A stretch of DNA of 64,000 nucleotides. It comes from Lewinellaceae bacterium (GTDB lineage: Bacteria; Bacteroidota; Bacteroidia; Chitinophagales; Saprospiraceae). Below the pieces are notes generated by a model that worked only from the letters and a program-made list of their open reading frames with translations, ran no database searches and had not been told where the DNA came from. Positions 1 to 8,078 of the stretch are shown piece after piece; the first letter of the stretch is position 1; each line of letters starts with the position of its first letter. The DNA lies in contig JACJYK010000001.1 in NCBI GenBank assembly GCA_020636135.1, positions 3,272,501-3,336,500 of the forward strand, written 5' to 3'. Position numbers and translations under genes: made by a program.

Positions 1-375
1 TTACCAGGAGACCGGCATTTTTATGTAGATATGCTCGCGAGAGAAGTTGAATGCAGGACCCAATTACTACAAGCCACTCAAACGGTACCTGCAAATGATA
101 ATCAATCAGTAATACAATTTTCACAAGGTATTTTCGCAATTTTTGATTGGTGGAAGTTCCATGGATATGTGGCTGGGGATTCTGCCGATGAACTGTGTAG
201 TTTGAACTATGTTCCAAAACAACAATTGGACCCCTTACTTTCCTGGCTGAATAAACTACCAGATCCTCAAATGACCATTAAGAAAACCAGCGAAATAATT
301 CGCCACCTCAACCAAAACATGCATGTTCAATTACAGCAATTATTTGATGAGTTAACAGTACGCCTGAACAAATAA
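1..375 (+). CDS. Hypothetical protein, 3' end only
   Basis: The frame is open from the first base of the window and stops at 373-375, so this is the C-terminal part (124 residues visible) of a gene that begins outside. The ATG at 31 is probably internal. The visible part has no signal peptide, membrane segment or motif I recognise. It looks helical, with a Gln- and Leu-rich tail. It converges with the minus-strand GH2 gene, leaving only 46 bases between the stop codons. No function can be assigned. Confidence 0.6.
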   Translation, partial: LPGDRHFYVDMLAREVECRTQLLQATQTVPANDNQSVIQFSQGIFAIFDWWKFHGYVAGDSADELCSLNYVPKQQLDPLLSWLNKLPDPQMTIKKTSEIIRHLNQNMHVQLQQLFDELTVRLNK

Positions 376-421
376 TTGATTATGCAATAATAGTCCTGAC
401 CTTTTTTACTAATATGTAAAA

Positions 422-3400
422 TCATCCCACATTAAATCCCGACACTCTAATCACCGGTTTTTCTCCGCGAGTGTCTTCCGTTTTAACACGGATCTGCACC
501 GTCTTTTCTTCACCAGGCATCAGTGAAAAATAATTATCCTCATAAAGCACCGGAAGGATCTGTTCGCCGGATTGCTCTCCGATGACATTTATCCGGATCA
601 TCAATGCCGGGCGGTCGCCTGTATTTTTCAGTGTGACCATAAATCCCGTCTCGCCGCCACCAGTTTGCCGGCCACTTTCGGTCGTACTTACCGGTACCTT
701 GGGCAAGTTTCTTAACGCCGAATAATCATTATCGTGAGCATTTCGGAGTAAGAAGTTATCTCCCAGGGCTTCCTCTGTACCCGGACCCCGCCAATAGAAA
801 TTTTCCGAAAGGACTTCTTCTCCCTGCATCAATTTCAAACGCAGAAAATAGACGGAAGTCAGGCCATCCGGCTTTGCAGCAACAAAACAATTCTGACGAC
901 TGTCAATACGGCTGTCAATGGTCATCCGGTGACTCCATTTTAACGCTCCGGTCAGATCAAACACCTCGGCCTGGGCGATCAGCCCAAGGGCATCGGGGTG
1001 ACTGTAATTTACAACCTCGATGGAGTCGGTGGCGGCATTCCACTGGATGTGCAGTGGCTCGCAAGCTTTTTTAACGCCAAAATAAGCGGCGGTGGGTTCG
1101 AAATAATAATCATACGTCTGCCATACGAAAGAAGGCCAGGCGGAATGGCTCATCCAGATAAGCAGCCCCATCCGGTTACGGCTCTGTGCTTCGTACATAG
1201 CCCGGTATCCTTCGTAATTTCGGAACTGGGCCAGGCTGAGCCAGTCATCCAGATTGTCAATCGGGCCAAAATTGATCTCCATCAGTTTTTTGTATGCAGC
1301 TCCATTTTGAGCACCACCGTCACAAAAATCGTGGATACCCCACATCCGTCCGACTGGCCATTGGGCATCCGCAGGCATCATCCGGTCCAGGCTCTCTTTA
1401 CTCACAATATTGGCCATACCCAATTCGCTGTGAGGCTTTTCGGTAGCCCGGTTTTTGAAGTAAAAAGCTGCTGGCATGGCGCCATATGGACCATATCCGC
1501 TGACCGCTCCCTCGGCAGAATGCGGGAAATAGATCATGCCGGGGTGGTCAGATCCGACCAGACTTGCCAGATCCTGGTTCAGGGATGGAGGCGGATTGCC
1601 TTCGTTGCGGCCACAATACAATGCGATGGACGGATGGTTGCGGATTCGGTGTACAAAATCCCGAGCATTATCCATAAACATGGGTTCGTCATCCGGATCC
1701 GGTCCATCCCAGGGATTGGCCAACCAGAAATCCTGCCATACCATGATGCCATAACGGTCGCAGGCATCGAAGAAGGCGTCATTTCCAGTCATACCCACCC
1801 AATTGCGGATCATGGTATAATTCATGTCCCGGTGATACCGTACCGCTATGTCAAATTCCCGGGCCCGGTAACGCAACATGGATTCCGAAAATCCCCAGTT
1901 GCCTCCTTTGGGAACGAAGCGTATCCCATTAACATAAATGCGCAGGGCTTTTTCCTCACCGGAATAGGTCATTTGACGTAAACCGGTCTTAAAATGACTT
2001 TCATCCGAAACTACTCCGGAAGAAAGCACACTGGTTAAGAAGACGTCGGTCAGGTTAGCATCCCCATAGCCATTAGGCCACCACAATTGCGGGTTACTCA
2101 TATGCAATCCTTTCACCTCCTCCGGGTTAACCTGAAGTAACCGCCTTTCATTGGGCTGCAATAAAAAATCTTTTTCAAAGGATACTGCTCCGAGTTTTCC
2201 CTGCAAGGTTCCTGTCTGGGATTGGCCGGTATGATTCACCAGGGTCACAGATATACTTACATCAGCTTCATTAGTTCTGGGCAGCGGCAGCCTGGTATCC
2301 ACGAATGGATCTTCCAGCGTGACCGGCCCGGTGGAAGTCAGCAAGACATCATCCCAGATTCCCGCATCACGACCGCGGATGGTGGGTATCCAGTCCCAGC
2401 CGATGGTGGCGTGGAAGGTCGGATTATCGGCGCCCAGCACGCCGCCGTTCAGATCCGGACTGGCTGCCGTCTGTTCTTTGACGCCGCCCGGATTAGCATT
2501 GCACCGGATCCTGACCGCCAGGGCATTGGTGCCGGGATGAATGAAATCCGTTACATCAAATACCTCCCGGGTGAAAGCCCCGGCAATGGTTCCGACCGGA
2601 TTTCCATTGCAAAAGACTTCTGTCTTCCAGTTAATCCCCTTGAATTGGAGAAATACGCGGTCGCGGATGAAATGCTGAGGTATTTCAAACTCATTGCGAT
2701 ACCAAAAATCACTGTTGAAGTAGGATTCGGAAACCATGAGCTGGTTGTCGCCGTAGTTGGGATCCGGGATGGCCTCTACATTCAGAAAGCTGGACAGCAC
2801 CGTTCCGGGCACCGTTGCCGTTACCCATTCTCCATCGTCAAAGCCAGACTGACCCAGCCTTCTGCCATCCTCGCGAACCTGAGAGGTCCGCTGCACCTTC
2901 CAGGCACCGCCGGACAATAGCATGCGATGATCCCCGGGCGGATCCATTGGTTTCGGTCTCCATTGCTTTCCACCGGTCCCCATCACCTGGAGTTCACTTA
3001 ATATTGCTGGTGTCGTGTTTTTATGATCGATTAACAGGCGCAGGTAACGCATCCCGACAGGCTCGCTGACGATAAGCATATCCCGGGATCCGTCAGCCGA
3101 GGCCGGTATGGCGATCCAGTCTGTCCAACGCTGTCCATCCGGGGAGTGCTGCAAATGGCATCCATCACCTCTGCGGATCCAATCCAGGATCACCTCACGA
3201 ACCTGCGATGGGCCACCAAGGTCAACGGAAACCCATTCCTGCTCCTGTCCTGTATCCATCCAGGCACTGGTAAAGGTGGAGGAGGTCAGAAAGGTTACTT
3301 TATGACCTTCCAGAAAAGTCTCCATGCCCCCGATGTTCCACCAGTTAACCGCCGGCGCCTGAAAGGCAATACGTAAATAATGCAATCCTTCCTGTGGAAT

Positions 3401-4033
3401 GCACTTCATCGGGATCACACGATGATTGCCGGGCAGGAAATATTTATAGGCTGGAGTGATGGTATCACCCGGGATGCCAACACCCGTCACTTTCCGGATA
3501 GAGGTCCACCGCGAGCCATCCCTGGAACCGCTTAATTCTATAGACCAGCCCGCCTGGGAAGACTCGTTGCCCTGCACATCAAACCCAAAAAGCAGCGAAT
3601 CGAATGCCGGGAGAGAGATAGGCCCGGACCACGCGATCTGGATCCATCCTTCCGGACCCTGGATAGGCAGCCGGGTAACCGGATTGTGGTCGATCAGATA
3701 AAGTCTTTGATTTTTAGGAAGCTCACCACCCTGACTGGTAGATCCGGAGTAGATGGTGGGCATGTGGGTATCCGTGATGCCATCGGTAACCAATTGAGCG
3801 GTCAGGTTGTAATCGTAACTGGATGAATGAAAAGCAGTACGGTGTAAGGCCAGATTGCGGATCTGATCATCCGTGCCGGCGGGCATTGGATTGTAGTTTT
3901 CGGCTTCATCACCAGGATATTGTCCGATACCCCGCGTGTACAAAGTATTTTGTGCTTTACCCCTTGCCCCACTTATGAAGCACAGGGCCAGTATCAGGTA
4001 CAGGGCTGATCTCATATCCGAAAATTTTTTCAT
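422..4033 (-). CDS. Secreted glycoside hydrolase family 2 enzyme (exo-glucosaminidase/mannosidase-like) with discoidin modules
   Basis: A 1203-residue exported enzyme. A Sec signal peptide occupies about residues 1-27. Residues about 58-245 and 246-353 look like two F5/8 type C (discoidin) carbohydrate-binding modules. A GH2 jelly-roll domain follows (about 370-565), then an Ig-like domain and the catalytic barrel (about 690-1000). The probable acid/base is Glu811 in the pair N810-E811 (CGRNEG). A candidate nucleophile is Glu870 in HSELGM. The arrangement, including WWPNGYG near 651, resembles exo-beta-D-glucosaminidases and beta-mannosidases; the exact substrate cannot be read from sequence. 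It likely trims terminal beta-linked sugars outside the cytoplasm, which fits the amino-sugar enzymes further along. It stands alone on the minus strand. Confidence 0.88.
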   Translation of the reverse strand: MKKFSDMRSALYLILALCFISGARGKAQNTLYTRGIGQYPGDEAENYNPMPAGTDDQIRNLALHRTAFHSSSYDYNLTAQLVTDGITDTHMPTIYSGSTSQGGELPKNQRLYLIDHNPVTRLPIQGPEGWIQIAWSGPISLPAFDSLLFGFDVQGNESSQAGWSIELSGSRDGSRWTSIRKVTGVGIPGDTITPAYKYFLPGNHRVIPMKCIPQEGLHYLRIAFQAPAVNWWNIGGMETFLEGHKVTFLTSSTFTSAWMDTGQEQEWVSVDLGGPSQVREVILDWIRRGDGCHLQHSPDGQRWTDWIAIPASADGSRDMLIVSEPVGMRYLRLLIDHKNTTPAILSELQVMGTGGKQWRPKPMDPPGDHRMLLSGGAWKVQRTSQVREDGRRLGQSGFDDGEWVTATVPGTVLSSFLNVEAIPDPNYGDNQLMVSESYFNSDFWYRNEFEIPQHFIRDRVFLQFKGINWKTEVFCNGNPVGTIAGAFTREVFDVTDFIHPGTNALAVRIRCNANPGGVKEQTAASPDLNGGVLGADNPTFHATIGWDWIPTIRGRDAGIWDDVLLTSTGPVTLEDPFVDTRLPLPRTNEADVSISVTLVNHTGQSQTGTLQGKLGAVSFEKDFLLQPNERRLLQVNPEEVKGLHMSNPQLWWPNGYGDANLTDVFLTSVLSSGVVSDESHFKTGLRQMTYSGEEKALRIYVNGIRFVPKGGNWGFSESMLRYRAREFDIAVRYHRDMNYTMIRNWVGMTGNDAFFDACDRYGIMVWQDFWLANPWDGPDPDDEPMFMDNARDFVHRIRNHPSIALYCGRNEGNPPPSLNQDLASLVGSDHPGMIYFPHSAEGAVSGYGPYGAMPAAFYFKNRATEKPHSELGMANIVSKESLDRMMPADAQWPVGRMWGIHDFCDGGAQNGAAYKKLMEINFGPIDNLDDWLSLAQFRNYEGYRAMYEAQSRNRMGLLIWMSHSAWPSFVWQTYDYYFEPTAAYFGVKKACEPLHIQWNAATDSIEVVNYSHPDALGLIAQAEVFDLTGALKWSHRMTIDSRIDSRQNCFVAAKPDGLTSVYFLRLKLMQGEEVLSENFYWRGPGTEEALGDNFLLRNAHDNDYSALRNLPKVPVSTTESGRQTGGGETGFMVTLKNTGDRPALMIRINVIGEQSGEQILPVLYEDNYFSLMPGEEKTVQIRVKTEDTRGEKPVIRVSGFNVG

Positions 4034-4201
4034 CGTATTCCGGGTTTTAAATGATGGCCCGCCTTTCCAGGCTGGAAAATTGGGTTAATGAATGGCAAGA
4101 AAAGTCCAAATCACCCATTGGAAGTGGCGATTGATTTAAACATTAAAAGTAGGAATGCTTCCGGGAAGGATCATTGATCAATATCATCTTTTTAGACATT
4201 A

Positions 4202-4864
4202 ATGACATTGATTATACCAAAGGACAAACCTATATTTCATTGTTTGGTTAGTTACTTGGGTATGTGGAAGATTAAAGAGTTCAATATTGCCGATTGGTTC
4301 TCGTTTTACCGTATCGGAGCATCACCTGTACTGGTCTTTTTATTAGCTCTGGGCTACCGGGAATGGTTCACCTGGCTTCTGCTGATCAGCTATTCGACCG
4401 ATGCCATCGACGGGTTTGTCGCCCGCCGACTGAATATCTGCAGCGCCCGGGGTTCCCAGCTGGATTCATTAGGTGATCAGATAACCTTCACTTTAGGATT
4501 GCTGGGTGTCCTGAGGTTTGAAACGCAGTTCATCCTTGATCAATGGGTATGGATCGTCATTGCCTTTGCGCCTTATTTGATCCAGATGACTCTGGCCTTT
4601 TACAAATACGGAAAGACGACTGCATTTCACACCTACCTGGCTAAAAGCTCTGCAATCGCCCAGTCGGCATTTATTCTGTGGATGCTGTTTTTTGGACCGG
4701 TTATGTGGCTCTTCTGGCTGATGATCGTTTTGGGATTCATCGAAACACTTGAGGAGATCACACTCATCTTTTTATACGGGAAATGGGTCGCCGGGGTAAG
4801 GGGCATCTACTGGGCTCTTAAGGATCCAAGGAGAACGACCAATGATCCGGAAATAGAACCATAA
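4202..4864 (+). CDS. CDP-alcohol phosphatidyltransferase family membrane protein
   Basis: An integral membrane enzyme of the family that joins a CDP-linked lipid to an alcohol, as in phosphatidylglycerolphosphate or phosphatidylinositol synthesis. The full signature DxxDGxxAR(x8)GxxxDxxxD is present: D67, D70, G71, A74, R75, G84, D88 and D92, counting from the ATG at 4202. Several hydrophobic segments follow. The second ATG, at 4262, sits just before the usual family start (NIADWFSFYRIGAS) and may be the true start; no strong ribosome site decides. The stop is 3 bases before the metallophosphoesterase gene, so the two are probably co-transcribed. The acceptor alcohol is unknown. Confidence 0.88.
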   Translation: MTLIIPKDKPIFHCLVSYLGMWKIKEFNIADWFSFYRIGASPVLVFLLALGYREWFTWLLLISYSTDAIDGFVARRLNICSARGSQLDSLGDQITFTLGLLGVLRFETQFILDQWVWIVIAFAPYLIQMTLAFYKYGKTTAFHTYLAKSSAIAQSAFILWMLFFGPVMWLFWLMIVLGFIETLEEITLIFLYGKWVAGVRGIYWALKDPRRTTNDPEIEP

Positions 4865-4867
4865 GAC

Positions 4868-6094
4868 ATGCGTCGTTTTTCATTCCGTATGATCCTGTTA
4901 TTGTGCATCTTTCTGGTGGTGGTTGATGCATTTGCGTTTCGTGGTTTATTATCGATCACCGGTAAGGCATTTGCCCATAATGCTGTTCTGCGGATTGGGA
5001 TCAATGTGCTTTTCTGGACGTTTACTATTGCTTTGGTAACAGCGATACTTACCCTCAAAATACGGTTCGACAAAATGCATCCCCGTCGCCGTCAGTTATG
5101 GTTATCATCCCTGTATGGCTTAACCGTCTCTTCGTTTGCACCCAAATTACTATTCGCCATTATATTGACCATTTTGCAATATGCCAACTTTATTTTCCCA
5201 CCCACTCAATCTTTTCTGATCATAAGTTTGCTTGGCTTGCTGGCCGGGTTCTTACCTTTTTTTGTCATTCTGTACGGGATCTTCCGCACCGTGTACCGAT
5301 TTAAGGTTTATCGCATAGAAATTCCGCTCAGGAACTTACCAACGGCCTTTGATGGTTTGCGCATCGTCCAGATTTCAGACATGCATTTGGGTAGTTTTAA
5401 TTACCGGTATTCCATCCTGGAACACGCTGTAAATCTGATCAATCATTTAAAGCCGGATTATGTTTTTTTCACCGGCGACCTGGTAAATAATTACGCCTGG
5501 GAATTAAAAGGCTGGAACATCATCTTAAAAAAGATCAAAGCAAATTATGGCAAGTTTGCCGTCCTTGGAAATCACGATTACGGAGATTACAGTACCTGGG
5601 CTGAAGAAGGGAAGAAACAGGAAAACTTTAAGGAAATCGTAGATTTTTTTCCTGAGATCAATTTCAATCTGCTGCGCAATGAAGCCATTGTATTGACCAG
5701 GGCAGGTGATAAAATCGCCGTAATTGGTGTGGAAAACTGGGGCAAACCTCCATTTAAACAATATGGCGATCTTGCTCTCGCGATGAAAGATGTAGCCTCC
5801 ATACCCTGTAAAATTCTGTTATCACATGATCCATCCCACTGGTCTGGCGAGGTTATCAATCAAACCGATATTGCCTTGACACTTGCCGGACATACCCACG
5901 GAATGCAGGCCGGAATCAAGACCAGAAACAAAGAATGGAGCCTTATCCAATACAAATACAAACACTGGGCTGGGTTGTATGAAGAAGGCGGACAATTCCT
6001 CCATGTCAACCGGGGGCTGGGCTGGCTGGGATTTCCCGGGCGGTTGGGCATGGCTCCGGAAATAACCCTGATCACACTGAAAAAGGAAGCCTAA
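4868..6094 (+). CDS. Membrane-anchored calcineurin-like metallophosphoesterase
   Basis: A 408-residue protein with about four N-terminal hydrophobic segments (to about residue 145) followed by a calcineurin-like phosphoesterase domain. Metal-ligand motifs are all visible: DMH (D171, H173), GD (D204), GNHD (N235, H236), SHD (H320) and GHTH (341-344). It resembles the YkuE/YaeI type, whose members act on phospholipid headgroups or similar phosphodiesters at the membrane. It lies 3 bases after the CDP-alcohol phosphatidyltransferase gene, which supports a lipid role. The substrate is inferred only from that pairing. Confidence 0.88.
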   Translation: MRRFSFRMILLLCIFLVVVDAFAFRGLLSITGKAFAHNAVLRIGINVLFWTFTIALVTAILTLKIRFDKMHPRRRQLWLSSLYGLTVSSFAPKLLFAIILTILQYANFIFPPTQSFLIISLLGLLAGFLPFFVILYGIFRTVYRFKVYRIEIPLRNLPTAFDGLRIVQISDMHLGSFNYRYSILEHAVNLINHLKPDYVFFTGDLVNNYAWELKGWNIILKKIKANYGKFAVLGNHDYGDYSTWAEEGKKQENFKEIVDFFPEINFNLLRNEAIVLTRAGDKIAVIGVENWGKPPFKQYGDLALAMKDVASIPCKILLSHDPSHWSGEVINQTDIALTLAGHTHGMQAGIKTRNKEWSLIQYKYKHWAGLYEEGGQFLHVNRGLGWLGFPGRLGMAPEITLITLKKEA

Positions 6095-6147
6095 TTCATT
6101 TGGATGGCACAGCGAATTAGAGTACCTTGATACAAACAAGCCTCATT

Positions 6148-6447
6148 ATGTACAACACCAGCACCAATCCGGATAAACACCTGCATATCTTTCTGACAAC
6201 AGCATTACTTATTACTTTTTTCCTGTTTTTTATCGATGAAGGAAATTTCAATTTAAGCTGGATGTCCGATGGAGGTAACTGGTTTGTGTTTGCTATTTAC
6301 ATTGGACTTTTATTTGCTGTCCAACTAGGGCTATCCTGGCTGCTCTCACAATTGATCCGGTTTCGCAGTGAACGGATCTACCTACTGGTAAATGGTGGTA
6401 TCGGTATTCTTCTGGCTATAGTAATTGCGTGCTGGATTTTCCGCTAA
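6148..6447 (+). CDS. Small membrane protein of unknown function
   Basis: A 99-residue protein starting at the ATG at 6148; a TTG seven codons upstream is also in frame but less likely. Three hydrophobic segments are visible, around residues 13-31, 43-65 and 77-97, with short polar loops. No family is recognised. It follows the metallophosphoesterase by about 50 bases on the same strand and could be the last gene of that transcript. It converges with the methyltransferase gene on the minus strand. Confidence 0.6.
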   Translation: MYNTSTNPDKHLHIFLTTALLITFFLFFIDEGNFNLSWMSDGGNWFVFAIYIGLLFAVQLGLSWLLSQLIRFRSERIYLLVNGGIGILLAIVIACWIFR

Positions 6448-6459
6448 CCAGGAAAGATT

Positions 6460-6951
6460 TCACAACCATCTGCGGACGGTATTTTTATAATTCTGATATT
6501 CACCGGTAAATGCTCTGGAGAGGTAATGCTCTTCCCGTACTATAACGTATTCCTGGATGACCAGCATAACCAGCGGGCTAAAGATTATTGCCCAATAATT
6601 CTGAGTGAAAAAGGCAATACCACCATATAAGAGCAATAATCCAAGGTACATCGGATTTCTGGTCCAGGCGTAAATCCCGTTGGTTTGAAGGGATGATGCA
6701 GGCTTAATGGTAATTAAAGTATTATGTGTCCTGAAGAATTTCCATACGCTTGGCAGCATAAAAAGCAGGCCCAGTGCTATGAATAAAATTCCGGTTACCT
6801 GACTTACTGTATGCCAGCCATCCAGATTGATAGCCAGAAATTTATTCAATTTCAGCCCGCCAATAAAAAATATAACGTAAATAATCGGAGGCGGTAAAAG
6901 TACACCCGGGCTATCACGATTTGTTTTCTTAATTGCAACTGTATTTTCCAT
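6460..6951 (-). CDS. Isoprenylcysteine/phospholipid methyltransferase-like membrane protein
   Basis: A 163-residue membrane protein of the ICMT/PEMT-like family (methyl transfer to a lipid or isoprenyl-type acceptor). About four hydrophobic segments are seen. Family hallmarks are GIYAWTRNPMYLG in the middle and the C-terminal block EEHYLSRAFTGEYQNY. The ATG at 6951 is taken as the start; a GTG at 6969 in the same frame would add six residues. It lies downstream of the AraC regulator on the same strand, 93 bases from its stop. The acceptor is not predictable. Confidence 0.78.
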   Translation of the reverse strand: MENTVAIKKTNRDSPGVLLPPPIIYVIFFIGGLKLNKFLAINLDGWHTVSQVTGILFIALGLLFMLPSVWKFFRTHNTLITIKPASSLQTNGIYAWTRNPMYLGLLLLYGGIAFFTQNYWAIIFSPLVMLVIQEYVIVREEHYLSRAFTGEYQNYKNTVRRWL

Positions 6952-7044
6952 AACTTCTTTATTTGACACCAGCGAAACAATTGTTGATGTACTTCAAAGC
7001 TATGGTCCTATGCTCTGACGTATTTAGGAAAAAATCGACATCTT

Positions 7045-7872
7045 TTACCCGGAGGGAAAATCACCGTGACCACTCGTCTGATATTTCGAATGGCTACCCG
7101 GAGGGAAATTGGCAAATTGCCGGAATTCGCGTAATAAATGCGAAGAATCGTTGTAATCACATTCGAAAGCAATCTGTGACCAGCTAAAGCCGGGATTTGC
7201 TTCTTTGATACGCATGGCTCGCTCGAACCGGACGATCCGGGTGTAGAGCTTGGGTGAGATGCCCACACGATTCCGGAATGAGCGCTCAAATTGCCGAAGG
7301 CTCAGACAAGCCATAGCAGCCCATTCTTCCAGGCTTTTCCTGAGCATAGGGTCCAGCATCTGAATGGCAACCTGGTCGATTGGCTCCTCAGGTAGCATAT
7401 GGTTTTGTATCCGGCCTGTAAGATATTCGGAGATGTACTGCACCATCAAATCGTACGATGATTCCGCCCGCAACTTTTCATACAAAGGATCGAGGTCGTC
7501 AAGGTATTCCCGGGCATCCATGCCAATATTGATCAGCGGTTGCATCGGCTTGCCCAACAAACGATATAGGCCGGTGGGATAGAACTGCACCTTGATCATC
7601 AGGTAATCCCGGCCAAATTTCAATTTCACCGGCCTGACCTTTGGGCCTGTCACAATGGAAAATGGTACATTTTCAGGGGCTGATACTGGTGTTTGAAACG
7701 CCACTATGGACTCATGCGGGTAGAAATATAAGTTTTGTTCTGTATTGGCAAGACAGGTTATTTCGGGAGGAGGCATGGCCACTCCTTCTTCCCAAACCAT
7801 ATGCAGAAGCTCAATTCCTCTGACAATAGTCTGCAACTCTGCAGCAGGTGTATACTTCCGGAAGGTGACCAT
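7045..7872 (-). CDS. AraC-family transcriptional regulator
   Basis: A 275-residue cytoplasmic regulator. The N-terminal part (about 1-150) resembles the beta-rich ligand-sensing domain common in Bacteroidota AraC proteins. Two helix-turn-helix units occupy about 170-265, with recognisable segments LSLRQFERSFRNRVGISPK and IAFECDYNDSSHLLREF. The gene points away from the GH3 lipoprotein gene that begins at 8079; the intervening 206 bases hold the upstream regions of both, so the GH3 gene is a plausible target. The minus-strand methyltransferase gene downstream is another candidate. Confidence 0.88.
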   Translation of the reverse strand: MVTFRKYTPAAELQTIVRGIELLHMVWEEGVAMPPPEITCLANTEQNLYFYPHESIVAFQTPVSAPENVPFSIVTGPKVRPVKLKFGRDYLMIKVQFYPTGLYRLLGKPMQPLINIGMDAREYLDDLDPLYEKLRAESSYDLMVQYISEYLTGRIQNHMLPEEPIDQVAIQMLDPMLRKSLEEWAAMACLSLRQFERSFRNRVGISPKLYTRIVRFERAMRIKEANPGFSWSQIAFECDYNDSSHLLREFRQFANFPPGSHSKYQTSGHGDFPSG

Positions 7873-8041
7873 AAGAAATAACTCATTTTACTAAATCCCG
7901 ATCCTGCCTATTCCATTCTGCCACGTCCTGGTTTGACTGCAGATTGTCGGCATGATGAAGATACCGGATTCTGTCAGGTTTTTGAATAATTCGTTAGACC
8001 AGGCCAGTGAAAAACCTACGGACAGATCGCAAAATTTGTAT

Positions 8042-8062
8042 ATTGTGTCTAATTGACACAAT
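8042..8062. promoter_or_regulatory. Perfect inverted repeat (candidate operator) before the GH3 gene
   Basis: Two 8-base arms, ATTGTGTC (8042-8049) and GACACAAT (8055-8062), are perfect reverse complements around the 5-base spacer TAATT. The repeat ends 16 bases before the ATG at 8079. Its size and position fit a binding site for a dimeric repressor or activator. No T-run follows, so a terminator is unlikely. The AraC regulator transcribed the other way at 7045-7872 is the nearest candidate, but AraC proteins usually bind direct repeats. Confidence 0.5.
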
Positions 8063-8078
8063 GATAATCTATAACGTT

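Noticed and set aside
998..1981. Open frame of 327 codons on the plus strand inside the GH2 gene
   Set aside because: It runs antisense to a gene with clear domains and active-site motifs, and its translation has no recognisable motif.
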